Below are positions 32,478 through 41,573 of a stretch of 64,000 bases of DNA, piece after piece. The stretch is taken from contig NZ_QXIS01000006.1 in NCBI RefSeq assembly GCF_003570925.1, positions 1 through 64,000 on the forward strand, read 5' to 3'. The stretch comes from Candidatus Cryosericum terrychapinii (GTDB lineage Bacteria; Caldisericota; Caldisericia; Cryosericales; Cryosericaceae). The notes beneath the pieces were generated by a model. The model worked only from the letters and a program-made list of their open reading frames with translations, did not search any database and was not told the DNA's origin. The position numbers were made by a program, and so were the translations under genes. Position 1 is the first letter of the stretch; each line of letters opens with the position of its first letter.

Positions 32478-34256
32478 TCAGAACTTTCCTGCGAACTCTC
32501 TTGCTGCCTTGTCCAGGTCCTGGTCGTCGACCTCTTCACCACGGGTGGCCCAGGCGGGGAAGGGGAAGTTGATGAGGACGGGGGCGGGGATGTCGGGCTG
32601 GTGCACGATCATCGTGCCGGGCTTGATGATGGTGCTGCGCAGGCGGAAGGACTCGGGCAGGTAGTCGTACTCGGGGCTCTGGCTCTCGGCAAAGTCGAGG
32701 CGCCCGTTGACGCGGATGCTGGCGTTGCCGGTGATGCGCTTCTCGACCCGGCTGGCGGACTGCTGGGCACCGATGAGGATGACACCCAGGGAGCGGCCAC
32801 GCTCGGCGATGTCGAGTAGGATGTCCTGGATCGGGCTGTGTCCCTCGCGCGGGGCATACTTGTTGAGCTCGTCGAGGACGACGAAGACGTAGGGCTTGCG
32901 GCCCTGGGCCTCCTTCTGCGTCATCAGCATCTTGAGGGTGCTGCCCACGATGAACTTCTGCGCCACGGGCTTGAGCTTGCTGATGTCCACCACGGTGACG
33001 CGGTGCTGGTTGAACTCGAAGCGGTACTTGTCGGGGTGGTCCACGTCGCTGCGGATCACGCCCTTCATGGCGTCGGCCGCCACGCGCAGACGGCGCAGGA
33101 AGGCCAGCTGGGTGCCCTGGTTGTCGAAGGAGGTGAACCAGCCGCCGGATGACGGGCGCTTGCCCTTCTTGCCCTCGTCCTCGGAATCGGCCGGTCCCAT
33201 GATGTCGGTCTCCAGGATGGTGATGAGGTCGTGCAGGTCGCCGATGGTCTGGCCCTGGTACACGAGGGCCCCGCTGTGGGTGTCGTTCTCCATGTTGCGG
33301 TCGGAGGCCAGGTAGTCCAGCCGGTTGGTGAGGTGCTGGATGAGGCCGTAGAGGTTGGTCGTCTCCTGGTCGCCCTCGGCGAAGAGGAAGGGGAGCAGGC
33401 GGTCCTGCGCAAACTGCCGCATGGTCCAGACGTAGGGGGTGACGCCCTCCTGGCGCTGCTCGGTGCTGGGTGAGGGGACCTCGCTGTCGGACTTGGGGGA
33501 CGTGAAGAAGCGCAGGTCGGTGAAGGGTGTGGTGGGCAGGCCCATCTTCGCGTAGACGGCGCGGTGGTCGTCGGTCAGGCCCTTGTTGGGTTTGTCGAGG
33601 AACAGCATGTCCTCGCCCTTGACGTTGAAGACGATGCTGCGTGCGGCGGCCTTGTCGGCGAAGGGCATACCGTCCTGCACCTGCTGGTCACCCTGTTTCG
33701 TGCCCTCGAAGTGGAAGATAGAGTACAGGAGGAAAAGGGCGAACGACGTCTTGGTAGCCACGCCGCTGACGCCGCTGATGCTGACGTGCGCACCCTTGGC
33801 GCCGTTGAGGAACTCGAAGTTGACGTAGAAGGGCTCCTTGTTGCGCATGATGCCCACGGGCACGCGCTGCTTCATGACGTCGAAGCTGAGCGCCTTGTCC
33901 AGGTCGGCGCCGGTGGCGCGGTAAACGAAGTCGGCGGGGTGCGGGGCGACAAAGACCTCGGGTTCCAGCTTGGTGACCTGCACCTTGCCCACGTAGGCGA
34001 CGCCTGCGGGCATGATGCCTTGGCGCACGATGGTGGTGTCGCTGTCGAACTGGATGCCCTCATGGTACTGCTGGACCTCGATGACGGTGCCATAGAAGGT
34101 GACGGCCTCGACGCCGGCATACCCCTCGACGGCCGACCGCACGAAGACGACATCATCCATCTCCAGGTAGTTGTGCTGGTCGACGAGGACATAAAACTCC
34201 AGCGACGATGCGGGCTTGGTGCCCAGGACGAACCCAATCGGTGCTGCTTCAGCCAT
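32478..34256 (-). CDS. HerA-like (DUF87) ATPase/helicase
   Basis: The 592-residue protein is a HerA/FtsK-superfamily ATPase that should form a hexameric DNA translocase. A beta-barrel HAS-type domain occupies residues 1-110, the P-loop is GVSGVATKTS (about 168-177, a variant without the usual GK[ST] but with TKTS), Walker B is VFVVLDELNKYAP (about 460), and the sensor region contains GAQQSASRV. In defence systems HerA ATPases work with a nuclease, SIR2 or methylase partner; here the partner in the operon would be TcmP and the radical SAM protein. CTGGAGGAGTTGGC gives the start. It is strikingly GC-rich compared with tcmP and the genes after it. Confidence 0.88.
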   Translation of the reverse strand: MAEAAPIGFVLGTKPASSLEFYVLVDQHNYLEMDDVVFVRSAVEGYAGVEAVTFYGTVIEVQQYHEGIQFDSDTTIVRQGIMPAGVAYVGKVQVTKLEPEVFVAPHPADFVYRATGADLDKALSFDVMKQRVPVGIMRNKEPFYVNFEFLNGAKGAHVSISGVSGVATKTSFALFLLYSIFHFEGTKQGDQQVQDGMPFADKAAARSIVFNVKGEDMLFLDKPNKGLTDDHRAVYAKMGLPTTPFTDLRFFTSPKSDSEVPSPSTEQRQEGVTPYVWTMRQFAQDRLLPFLFAEGDQETTNLYGLIQHLTNRLDYLASDRNMENDTHSGALVYQGQTIGDLHDLITILETDIMGPADSEDEGKKGKRPSSGGWFTSFDNQGTQLAFLRRLRVAADAMKGVIRSDVDHPDKYRFEFNQHRVTVVDISKLKPVAQKFIVGSTLKMLMTQKEAQGRKPYVFVVLDELNKYAPREGHSPIQDILLDIAERGRSLGVILIGAQQSASRVEKRITGNASIRVNGRLDFAESQSPEYDYLPESFRLRSTIIKPGTMIVHQPDIPAPVLINFPFPAWATRGEEVDDQDLDKAAREFAGKF

Positions 34257-34399
34257 GCCAACTCCTCCAGTTCGTTTGTCAATGCGTTCAGTATAGCCCG
34301 AAACGGACGAGCCGGTAGGATGTACAAACGAGGGCGGCGCGATACCCCGCGTACTGGGGGTCTGTCCACCGTGGACGGACGCGAGGGACTCCAGTCAGT

Positions 34400-35242
34400 T
34401 CATATCAGCTCGAGGAACCGAGTGAGTGTGACATGGCCGGTCAGGACACCGCAGAACTCGAGGAGAGCGTAGACACCCAGCACCGTTACGACCCTGGAGG
34501 ATGGTACTGCCTCGGCAACCAGAGTCCACGTGGCAAAACCTGCTGCAGCCAGCAAGGCGAACGTGACGGGCGCCAGTCGCCGCCAGGGGACGGACCGTCC
34601 GGGCCATCCCAGGATGGTCGTGCCATACCCGGCATCCATACTCTGTGCATAGCCCAGAAGTGACCGCGCGCCCGTCGCGACCAGGGCAAACAACGCAAGC
34701 ATGCCAACAAGCGCCGTCAGGACTCCTCCGAGCATGCCGCTCTCCCACGTGCTGGGATACACAGCCAGCATGCCTGCTACGACAACCCACACGAGGAGCG
34801 TTGTGCGCCAGGGCAAGAGGTGAACTCCGGGCGCCGGAGCCCTCCCCGCCCGCGCGGCCAGCGCACACAGCATGGCGGAAGCTGCGGCCATCACGAGGTT
34901 GTCGGCAAATATGGACCAGCCCAGGACCGCATGACCCCATGACGGTACCGTTCGCAACATTGCGATGACATCGGAGACCATCGTCGCGAGCACGGTAAGA
35001 TCCACGACGGCAAGACTGCGGGCAAAGAACAGCACCTCCCCATCGTTTGCAGACTGGCGCATGCGCATGGCGCGCACAAACGCGACAAAGCAGACAATGG
35101 CCGCAAGCTGGATCCCGAAGGATCCGACAGCATCGTAGGGGTCCGCTGTATAGGCGCACAGCGCAGGCAGGACGGCACCCCGTTTGCAGAGGAAGAAGAA
35201 GCAGCCATAGATGACGGCAAAGCATACCGTCACGATACTCAA
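34400..35242 (-). CDS. Multi-helix integral membrane protein of unknown function
   Basis: The 280-residue protein is strongly hydrophobic with about eight membrane helices and short loops. No motif or family is recognised. The start is uncertain: a TTG at 35242 is used, but there is no good ribosome binding site there and the frame is open upstream. The adjacent overlapping frame on the same strand gives an Arg/Cys/His-rich sequence and is rejected. It stands between the HerA gene, which is transcribed away from it, and another small membrane protein. Confidence 0.6.
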   Translation of the reverse strand: MSIVTVCFAVIYGCFFFLCKRGAVLPALCAYTADPYDAVGSFGIQLAAIVCFVAFVRAMRMRQSANDGEVLFFARSLAVVDLTVLATMVSDVIAMLRTVPSWGHAVLGWSIFADNLVMAAASAMLCALAARAGRAPAPGVHLLPWRTTLLVWVVVAGMLAVYPSTWESGMLGGVLTALVGMLALFALVATGARSLLGYAQSMDAGYGTTILGWPGRSVPWRRLAPVTFALLAAAGFATWTLVAEAVPSSRVVTVLGVYALLEFCGVLTGHVTLTRFLELI

Positions 35243-35358
35243 CCGGGCCAGGAGCCCTTGGGTCCAAGTGCCTGGCGAGCTGATGTCATGTACAGGTGGA
35301 CGAGTCGTCTGCTGCCCCCCTGAACCACGCCACGAACGATGAAACCACTTGTGCTGGG

Positions 35359-35754
35359 CTACCTTCTCATCGCCAGAAGGGTGATGATCCCGAAGATGGC
35401 TGCGAGTCCGGCCAGTCCAAAGAAGATCATCGCATCAAACCGGTGTGACTTGCGCAGGGCCGCCTTCTTCGCCGGGACGGCTTTCACATAGAGCAATCCT
35501 CCGATCAGTGTCAGGAGCATGAAGACGATTGCCACTACAGCAATGTAGAAGTGCGGCAGTGTCGGTATGAGGGCTCTCGTTACGACCAGTCCAATAGCCC
35601 CAGCCAGAACGAGGATCACGCCGATGCCGGCTAATGCCTTGTGCGTGCTTAGTTTCTTGCCGCCCTTGTCTGTCTTGCCGACGAATCCAGCGCCAAGCAG
35701 GACAACGATGCCCAGGGCCATCAGGATGATGTGGAACAGAACGTTCTGTGTCAT
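35359..35754 (-). CDS. Four-helix small membrane protein
   Basis: The 131-residue protein has four predicted membrane helices (about 5-25, 43-63, 72-95 and 110-128) separated by basic loops (KTDKGGKKLSTHK, KAVPAKKAALRKSHR). The architecture recalls small cytochrome b561-like or DUF420-type proteins, yet heme-ligand histidines are not evident. CCAGGAGGTTTCC precedes the ATG at 35754. About 180 bases upstream lie before the kinase gene, holding a fragment of the GCGGGA palindromic repeat. Function unknown. Confidence 0.6.
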   Translation of the reverse strand: MTQNVLFHIILMALGIVVLLGAGFVGKTDKGGKKLSTHKALAGIGVILVLAGAIGLVVTRALIPTLPHFYIAVVAIVFMLLTLIGGLLYVKAVPAKKAALRKSHRFDAMIFFGLAGLAAIFGIITLLAMRR

Positions 35755-35932
35755 GGAAACCTCCTGGATCACAATGAGTTGTCTCAGTATGCCGTGTTCC
35801 CAATCTCGTTACAAGAAGGGCGCGTATGGTACGGTCTCAGGTGCCGCAAGGAGAAGGGTGGGTTTCCACCTTCGCGGGAACAACGGAGACAAACCAGCCC
35901 GGACGTGACTGGACGAAGGCAGGCTCTGACTG

Positions 35933-38524
35933 CTATGAACTCAGCGGGGGCCTGGATGATTTGCGCAGGACGTGCTCCAGTTGCTCCATCGTGTAGGGTT
36001 TGGCGAGGGATGCGATGAAGCCGCGCTGGGCGTACTCGGCGATCGAAGCGTCGTCGGAGTAGCCGCTGGAGACTATGACGCGAGCATCGGGATAGAGTTC
36101 GTGCAGTCTCTGGACCGCTTCTCGACCCCCCATGCCGCCAGGGACCGTCAGGTCCATGATGACCAGGTCGAAGGGGTGTTGTTCGGTCACTGCTTGCGCA
36201 TAGGCTGTGAGTGCGGCTTCCCCGTCTGGTACGGCGGTCGTCTCGTAGCCAAGATGCCGGGCCATGGCGCATGTTACGTCAGCTACGGTCTGCTCGTCAT
36301 CCATGACCAGGAGGCGGCCGGTGGCAGAGACAGGTTTCCCCTCCGACTTCGCGAGCTGGGTCTGGGTCACAGGTCCATGGGCGACCGGTACGCATAACCA
36401 GACCATCGTTCCCTTGTCTGCAACCGACTCGATGAGCAGGTCTCCCCCGTGTCGCCTGGCGATGGACCGTGCTGTTGAGAGACCGACCCCATGTCCTGAT
36501 GGCTTTGTCGTGAAGAAGGGGTCGAACAGGAGCTTCATATCTTCCGGGGCGATGCCGGAACCGCTATCTGCTATGCGGATGACGACGTAGTCTCCGGGTG
36601 CGGCGATGCCGAAGGGATGCTCCTCCGACACCGTCTGACAGCGAAGAGCAATGTCCAGCGTGCCCCCGGATACCATCGCGTCCCGCGCGTTCAGGATGAT
36701 GTTCTGCACCACCTGAAACAACTGGTTGCGATCTGCTTCTACGGCAGGTATGATTCCATCGAGGCTCACTTGTAGTGCGATACCCGAGCCGCTGAGGACG
36801 AATCTCGCCACTTCCTGGACGATAGACTCGACGTCGACGTTCTCCTTGACTGGAGCGCCACCACGGGAGAAGGTCAACAACTGGCCGGCTAGAGCCTGAG
36901 CGCGGTCCACTGCTTCGCGCGCAACCTCCAGGTGGTGCTGCGACTCAGCAGGTTTCTCCAGAGACGAGTCTGCCAGGGAGATGCTTCCCTTGACGACTGT
37001 CAGAACGTTGTTGAAGTCGTGGGCGATACCAGCGGCCAGCGTGCCCAGCGATGCCAGGGCCTCATTGTGCAGCAACTCGTGTTCCATGCGAATCCGATCG
37101 GTGACGTCCCGGGCAATGTAGAAAGTGCCTGTCGGCTGTCCGTTGTACCAGAGGCGCTGGCCGCTCAGATCGAGGGTTCGGCGGTTCCCGTCACGTGTCA
37201 GAACGTCGATGGTCCTTGCCACACTGTCCCCGCTTCCGATTTCATCGTTGGCCCTGAGCATGAATTCGCGGCTGTCCGGGCTGACGATGTCGAGCATACT
37301 GCGACCAAGCAGGTCCTTCTCTTCGTACCCAAGAACCGAGCATGCGGACTGGTTGACCAGGGTTACCTTGCCACTTGTATCCAGCGCGAAGATGAGGTCG
37401 TGTGCATGATCGAAGTAGTCATGCAATCGTTTCCGATCCCGCTCCAATTCCTCAGCCATCCGGTCCTTGTCGCGCTGAGTCTGTTGCAGCGATTCCAGGG
37501 TTGTGTTGACATCCGTGGCCAGCTGCGAGAGTTCGTCCGATCCGGGCAGGCGCACGCGCAGTGCAAGGTCGCTGGTGTGTCCGACGTCTGCCACCTGACG
37601 ACCCAGCGAAGCGATTCTTCTCATGAAGGTACGGTTCAGGACGAGCAGGCCGAGGCCCAACAGCAGAACAACTATCATGCTGGTGATTGTAACAAGCATG
37701 CTCTTCAGCCGGGCGATCTCGGCAGACTGAGTGCGCTTTGCGGTGGTCGAGAGGAGGAGAGTAGTACTTCCAGAGAGATCAGTGAGCTTCGTGAATCCGC
37801 GGACGTCATCTGTTCCTGCTGGCAGACCAACGGTGGGCTGTCCGGCCGCGAGCAGGGCGAGCGCCTGCGACTCGACAGTTTCTGGCTGGACTTGATCGGC
37901 AGGCTGGAAGGTCACGTTGCCGCCGACCGTCTCAGCCATGCTGGCAAAGAACGCGTCATTGAGATATCGCACGAAGATCAGCACTCCCCGTGCCGGGCCG
38001 GTCACTGCACTTGTCAGGATAGGGCGCCCAGCCACGAACGCCACGTGTCCGCCGACAAGCGTGTAGCCAGTAAGGCCAGGAGAACGCAGTGCCTGCGTCA
38101 ACACCGTAGTCCCGGGTCCGAACTGCGCGATGAAGTCCGGTGGAACGTCATCCAGCGTCTGGCTTGTGGTCTTGGCGGAGCCGACATAGACGACCTTGCC
38201 GCTTGTGTCGAGAAACACCATGATATCTACACCTATAGTGGTGAGACTGTCGGGAGTGAGGTTGGAGTCTATGTACGTGGCGTTACGGTCGACGACGAAC
38301 TGGTATGTGTCATCCCAATACGCCCAGTCGGAGCAGGTGCGCCCCAGCGTGTCAAGAGAGTAGCTCAAGTACGAATGTGCTCGCAGGACCTGGCGTTCGA
38401 CGTTCTGACTGTCGAGGCGGGCATACGTTCTGTCGATGGTCACACTAGTTAAGACGTAGAACGCCGCGACGAAGACGGTCAAAGCAATCAGAGTAACTAT
38501 GAGCAGTCTGGTGCGCAGCTTCAC
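35933..38524 (-). CDS. Hybrid sensor histidine kinase: CHASE4-HAMP-PAS-HisKA-HATPase-REC
   Basis: The 863-residue protein senses an extracellular signal and phosphorylates its own receiver. In order: membrane helix (8-28), CHASE4-like extracellular domain (50-270, with CSDWAYWDDTYQFV), second helix (280-300), HAMP (300-355), PAS (370-490), HisKA with GIAHDFNNVLTVV (phospho-His about 501), HATPase_c with NILNARDAM, DSGSGIAPEDM and HGVGLSTARS, and a receiver (735-855) with acceptor Asp about 791 in VIMDLTVPGG. The start is GTG at 38524 without a ribosome binding site, six bases after a good promoter, so a leaderless mRNA is likely. No separate response regulator is adjacent. Confidence 0.9.
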   Translation of the reverse strand: MKLRTRLLIVTLIALTVFVAAFYVLTSVTIDRTYARLDSQNVERQVLRAHSYLSYSLDTLGRTCSDWAYWDDTYQFVVDRNATYIDSNLTPDSLTTIGVDIMVFLDTSGKVVYVGSAKTTSQTLDDVPPDFIAQFGPGTTVLTQALRSPGLTGYTLVGGHVAFVAGRPILTSAVTGPARGVLIFVRYLNDAFFASMAETVGGNVTFQPADQVQPETVESQALALLAAGQPTVGLPAGTDDVRGFTKLTDLSGSTTLLLSTTAKRTQSAEIARLKSMLVTITSMIVVLLLGLGLLVLNRTFMRRIASLGRQVADVGHTSDLALRVRLPGSDELSQLATDVNTTLESLQQTQRDKDRMAEELERDRKRLHDYFDHAHDLIFALDTSGKVTLVNQSACSVLGYEEKDLLGRSMLDIVSPDSREFMLRANDEIGSGDSVARTIDVLTRDGNRRTLDLSGQRLWYNGQPTGTFYIARDVTDRIRMEHELLHNEALASLGTLAAGIAHDFNNVLTVVKGSISLADSSLEKPAESQHHLEVAREAVDRAQALAGQLLTFSRGGAPVKENVDVESIVQEVARFVLSGSGIALQVSLDGIIPAVEADRNQLFQVVQNIILNARDAMVSGGTLDIALRCQTVSEEHPFGIAAPGDYVVIRIADSGSGIAPEDMKLLFDPFFTTKPSGHGVGLSTARSIARRHGGDLLIESVADKGTMVWLCVPVAHGPVTQTQLAKSEGKPVSATGRLLVMDDEQTVADVTCAMARHLGYETTAVPDGEAALTAYAQAVTEQHPFDLVIMDLTVPGGMGGREAVQRLHELYPDARVIVSSGYSDDASIAEYAQRGFIASLAKPYTMEQLEHVLRKSSRPPLSS

Positions 38525-38530
38525 AGGATC

Positions 38531-38558
38531 AGTATAGAAGTGAAGGCGCGACGTACAA
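38531..38558 (-). promoter_or_regulatory. Promoter giving a leaderless mRNA for the histidine kinase
   Basis: On the minus strand TTGTAC (38558-38553), 16 bases and TATACT (38536-38531) lie so that transcription would start at the G of the GTG start codon, six bases after the -10. No Shine-Dalgarno sequence is present. Confidence 0.6.
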
Positions 38559-38618
38559 ACGCTTGAGCCGAATCAGCTGCTGTCCGACCACGACACGGAG
38601 ACTTCCGTTCAATAGGAA

Positions 38619-38647
38619 AGCCGGTCTGCCCGAAGGGCAGACCGGCT
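38619..38647 (-). terminator. Terminator of the SLH surface-protein gene
   Basis: A perfect 13-bp stem AGCCGGTCTGCCC / GGGCAGACCGGCT with a 3-base loop, followed on the minus strand by TTTCCTATT. It lies 22 bases past the stop codon of the surface-protein gene. Confidence 0.85.
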
Positions 38648-38669
38648 GGTCAGATCTTGTGCTTGTCCC

Positions 38670-41573
38670 TTATGGCCGCTCGTGATTGATGATGCGCACC
38701 TTTACTTCGCGTGGAGCAGGATCGGAGCCGTCCGCCTGAAGACCGTCGACCGGGACGATGGCGGTGATCGTGTTGCCCAGCTGCAGGAACGTGATGATGC
38801 CGTTGTCTCCTTCGGAAAAGAGCGGGATCTTGCGGTCCTTCAGCGTGATGATACGTGTCAGACGTGCAGGGTTGGTGACTGTGTGCGGTGTCGACACTTC
38901 GAGGATGTAGTTGTATGCCCAGAAGTCAGGAGTCACGTCCGGCCACTTCACCTCGTACTGCGCGTTTTCCCGTGTGTTCGTGGTGGTCAGTACTCGACCG
39001 AGCGCGTTGCATGCGAGTGTTGCGAACTCGGCGCGGGACAGGAGGTCAGCAGGCCTGAACGTGTTGTCAGGATAGCCGGCCAGGAGTCCTGCTTGACGGG
39101 CCGCCTCGATGTACCCAGCAGCCCAGGACAACGGCTGCACATCCTTGAAGGATGACGAGCTGGGGTTGAGGACCGGCGACATGCCTGCGATGCGCAGGAA
39201 AGCGGCAGCAGCTTCTGCACGCGTCATCGGGTCGTCCGGCCGGAACGTCCCGGCAGGGTCGCCCGTCATGAAGCCTTCCTGTGTCATGAGCGTGATGAAT
39301 CCAGCTGCCCAGTGGGTGGCCTTCAGATCGGAGAAGCCGGATGGGTCAGTAGTCCAGCCGAGGCCTAGTGCGCGTGACATGGCAGCGGCAACCTCAGCTC
39401 TTGTGATGTTACCATCCGGCTGGAACGTGCCGTCCGGATACCCGATGAAGAAGTTGTGGTGATACACGACGACCTTCTTGGTGCAATCCATGGGTGTGAA
39501 GGTCTCGGTGTGCGTGCTCTCCATGCCCTTGCTGTCGTGGACTACGACAGAGAAGGCATATGGCTTGATTGCCAGATACGCGTGTTCAAGCGTCACGCAC
39601 GAGGACGACGTCGTCCCGGTGACGATCGGCGTGCCGTCACCGAAGTCCACAGTGTACTTGTAGGGCGGGACCCCGTTGGTGAAGCAGATTTGGTACGGCA
39701 GGTAGGCTTCCACGCACAGAGGCTCCGGAGCCGTCACGGTGATAGCGATGGAGGGAGGGGGAGGCGGGATCACGGGTGGTTCCTCAGGTGTCAGGACAAT
39801 CGGCAGGACAGGCGTCTCGACGGTATTGGACTGGCCCGTGCCTCCCAGCGTCGCGCTGTACAAGCCGGTGTTGTGGATGAGCAGGAATACGTTCTGGATT
39901 GACCGGACGTTCGCAGCGAAGGTGACGCCCCAGCTGCCTCCAGCCGCAATCGACCCGACGGTCCAAGTGATGGTCCTGTTGGTGTTGTTGTATGATCCGC
40001 CCCAGCCACTGATATTGCTGAGGGTCGTTTCATCCAGCCAGCCGTCTAGGACGTCCGTGACACGAGTGTCGGGCGAAGTCGCCGCCGTCCCCGTATTGGT
40101 AAAGCTGAGCGTATACGTCAGGCGAGTACCGGGGAAGACTGCTCCCACAGGGCTCACGGACTTGACCAGGTGAATGTCGGGGACGCCCAGCGTGTTGGTG
40201 AAAGTGACCGCAGCCGAGGGCGTGTCCAGGGTCAGCGTGACGGTGGCAGTCCTCGTGCCCAGGTTAGACGACGTGGCGCCGGCAATACCGGTGAGGACGT
40301 AGTCGACAGCAGGCGCTTCGGTTATCGTGTACGTGTCGGGGAGCAGACCACCGAATAGCGTCCAGTTGAGGAGGGGGGAAACAGGATCATCGTCAAGACT
40401 GAAGGCCGTTTGATACGGGTCGTGTGTCATCGTGAAGCTGAAGACCTGTGGCCCGTCTGGAACCGTGTCCTTGGTGATCCTGATGGTCCCGCTTCTCTGC
40501 ATGTTGGTGAAGGTAACCGTGGCCGACGAGACCGCGGCTCCCTCGACCAGCATGACGGTGGCCGTGCTCGTACTGAGGTCGAACGTTGTGGCGCCGGCGA
40601 TGCCGATAAGGCTGTAGCCGACAACTGCTTGCTCCGTTATGGTGTAGGTGCCGGGCACGAGACCACCGAAGAGTTCCCAGTTGGGAAGGGTGGGATCAGC
40701 GTCGTCGTCCAAAGCAAAGGAAGTATTCAGAGTGGGGCCCACAATAGCGAAGTTGAAGTCCTGTGGCCCGTTCGGGACCGTGTTCTTGATGATGGTGATG
40801 GTGCCGGGTGCCCCAGTGGCCGCAGGAGCATCGCCCGTGGTGCTGATGAATGTGACTGCGGACTGTGCCAGCAGCCTGCCGTTGAACGTTGCGCCTGCTC
40901 TCATGGCAATATTGGTTTGGGCAAGTATGATCCCCTCAAAGTGCGAGCCCGCCAGGAGGTTCACAGTCCCCGCGACTTGCCAGAAGATGTTCTTGGCCTG
41001 AGCTCCACCGCTCAGGAGGATCTTCATGCCGGCAGCAAGGTCGAGAGTCTGGGCCATCTGGAAGACCCAGACATCGTCTGGCCCACCTGCCAGTATGAGG
41101 TCCGTGGTTATCGTCACTGGTGTAGACCACTTGTAGACGCCGGGAACCAGAGTCTGAAGGGCGACCGTCCCACCACCCAGCTCAGTAACGGTGGATGGCT
41201 GTCCATGGGCAGCCGTGTATGCTGCTTCCATGTCGGATACGGCCGTGGACATATTCGTCGGAGTGGGCGACGCATAGTCGGACGCGTATACCCTTCCATT
41301 CACCAGGGATGACGTGGAGAAGGTATTCGTGCTGTCCATGACCAGTCCGAAGCCGGCTATGGAGCTCGCCGCCGCCGGGCTGATACCAATGTCCCCACTG
41401 ATCGAAGTGGCTCCAGTGGTTGTGATGGCTGTCTTGGCCAGAATCACGAAGTCACCGGCCGTGCCGAGATTCACGACTGAGGCTGCCCTGGTTGCGGGCA
41501 TCGGTGCGAAGACCCCGGTGAACATGGACATGACCAAGGCTAGTGCGACAAGTGTTGCGAGAACTCTCCTCAT
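38670..41573 (-). CDS. DUF3494 ice-binding-like surface protein with SLH anchors
   Basis: The 967-residue exported protein has a signal peptide (1-30), then a DUF3494 domain (about 33-265; VNLGTAGDFVILAKTAITTTG, SGDIGISPAA, VWVFQMAQTL, NIFWQVAGTVNL), the beta-solenoid fold of bacterial ice-binding proteins. Two prealbumin-like repeats (about 270-345 and 355-430, each with TITEQAVVGYSL-type segments), a DUF11-like domain (445-545), a PKD-like domain (590-670) and three SLH domains (about 680-900) follow. SLH domains bind secondary cell-wall polymer, so the ice-binding-type domain is displayed on the cell surface. GGGGAGGAAAGT supports the ATG at 41573. DUF3494 also occurs as an adhesin without known ice activity. 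Confidence 0.88.
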   Translation of the reverse strand: MRRVLATLVALALVMSMFTGVFAPMPATRAASVVNLGTAGDFVILAKTAITTTGATSISGDIGISPAAASSIAGFGLVMDSTNTFSTSSLVNGRVYASDYASPTPTNMSTAVSDMEAAYTAAHGQPSTVTELGGGTVALQTLVPGVYKWSTPVTITTDLILAGGPDDVWVFQMAQTLDLAAGMKILLSGGAQAKNIFWQVAGTVNLLAGSHFEGIILAQTNIAMRAGATFNGRLLAQSAVTFISTTGDAPAATGAPGTITIIKNTVPNGPQDFNFAIVGPTLNTSFALDDDADPTLPNWELFGGLVPGTYTITEQAVVGYSLIGIAGATTFDLSTSTATVMLVEGAAVSSATVTFTNMQRSGTIRITKDTVPDGPQVFSFTMTHDPYQTAFSLDDDPVSPLLNWTLFGGLLPDTYTITEAPAVDYVLTGIAGATSSNLGTRTATVTLTLDTPSAAVTFTNTLGVPDIHLVKSVSPVGAVFPGTRLTYTLSFTNTGTAATSPDTRVTDVLDGWLDETTLSNISGWGGSYNNTNRTITWTVGSIAAGGSWGVTFAANVRSIQNVFLLIHNTGLYSATLGGTGQSNTVETPVLPIVLTPEEPPVIPPPPPSIAITVTAPEPLCVEAYLPYQICFTNGVPPYKYTVDFGDGTPIVTGTTSSSCVTLEHAYLAIKPYAFSVVVHDSKGMESTHTETFTPMDCTKKVVVYHHNFFIGYPDGTFQPDGNITRAEVAAAMSRALGLGWTTDPSGFSDLKATHWAAGFITLMTQEGFMTGDPAGTFRPDDPMTRAEAAAAFLRIAGMSPVLNPSSSSFKDVQPLSWAAGYIEAARQAGLLAGYPDNTFRPADLLSRAEFATLACNALGRVLTTTNTRENAQYEVKWPDVTPDFWAYNYILEVSTPHTVTNPARLTRIITLKDRKIPLFSEGDNGIITFLQLGNTITAIVPVDGLQADGSDPAPREVKVRIINHERP

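Noticed and set aside
36932-38452. 500-codon plus-strand frame opposite the histidine kinase
   Set aside because: The minus strand encodes a complete hybrid kinase with all motifs; the opposite frame is a shadow without domains.
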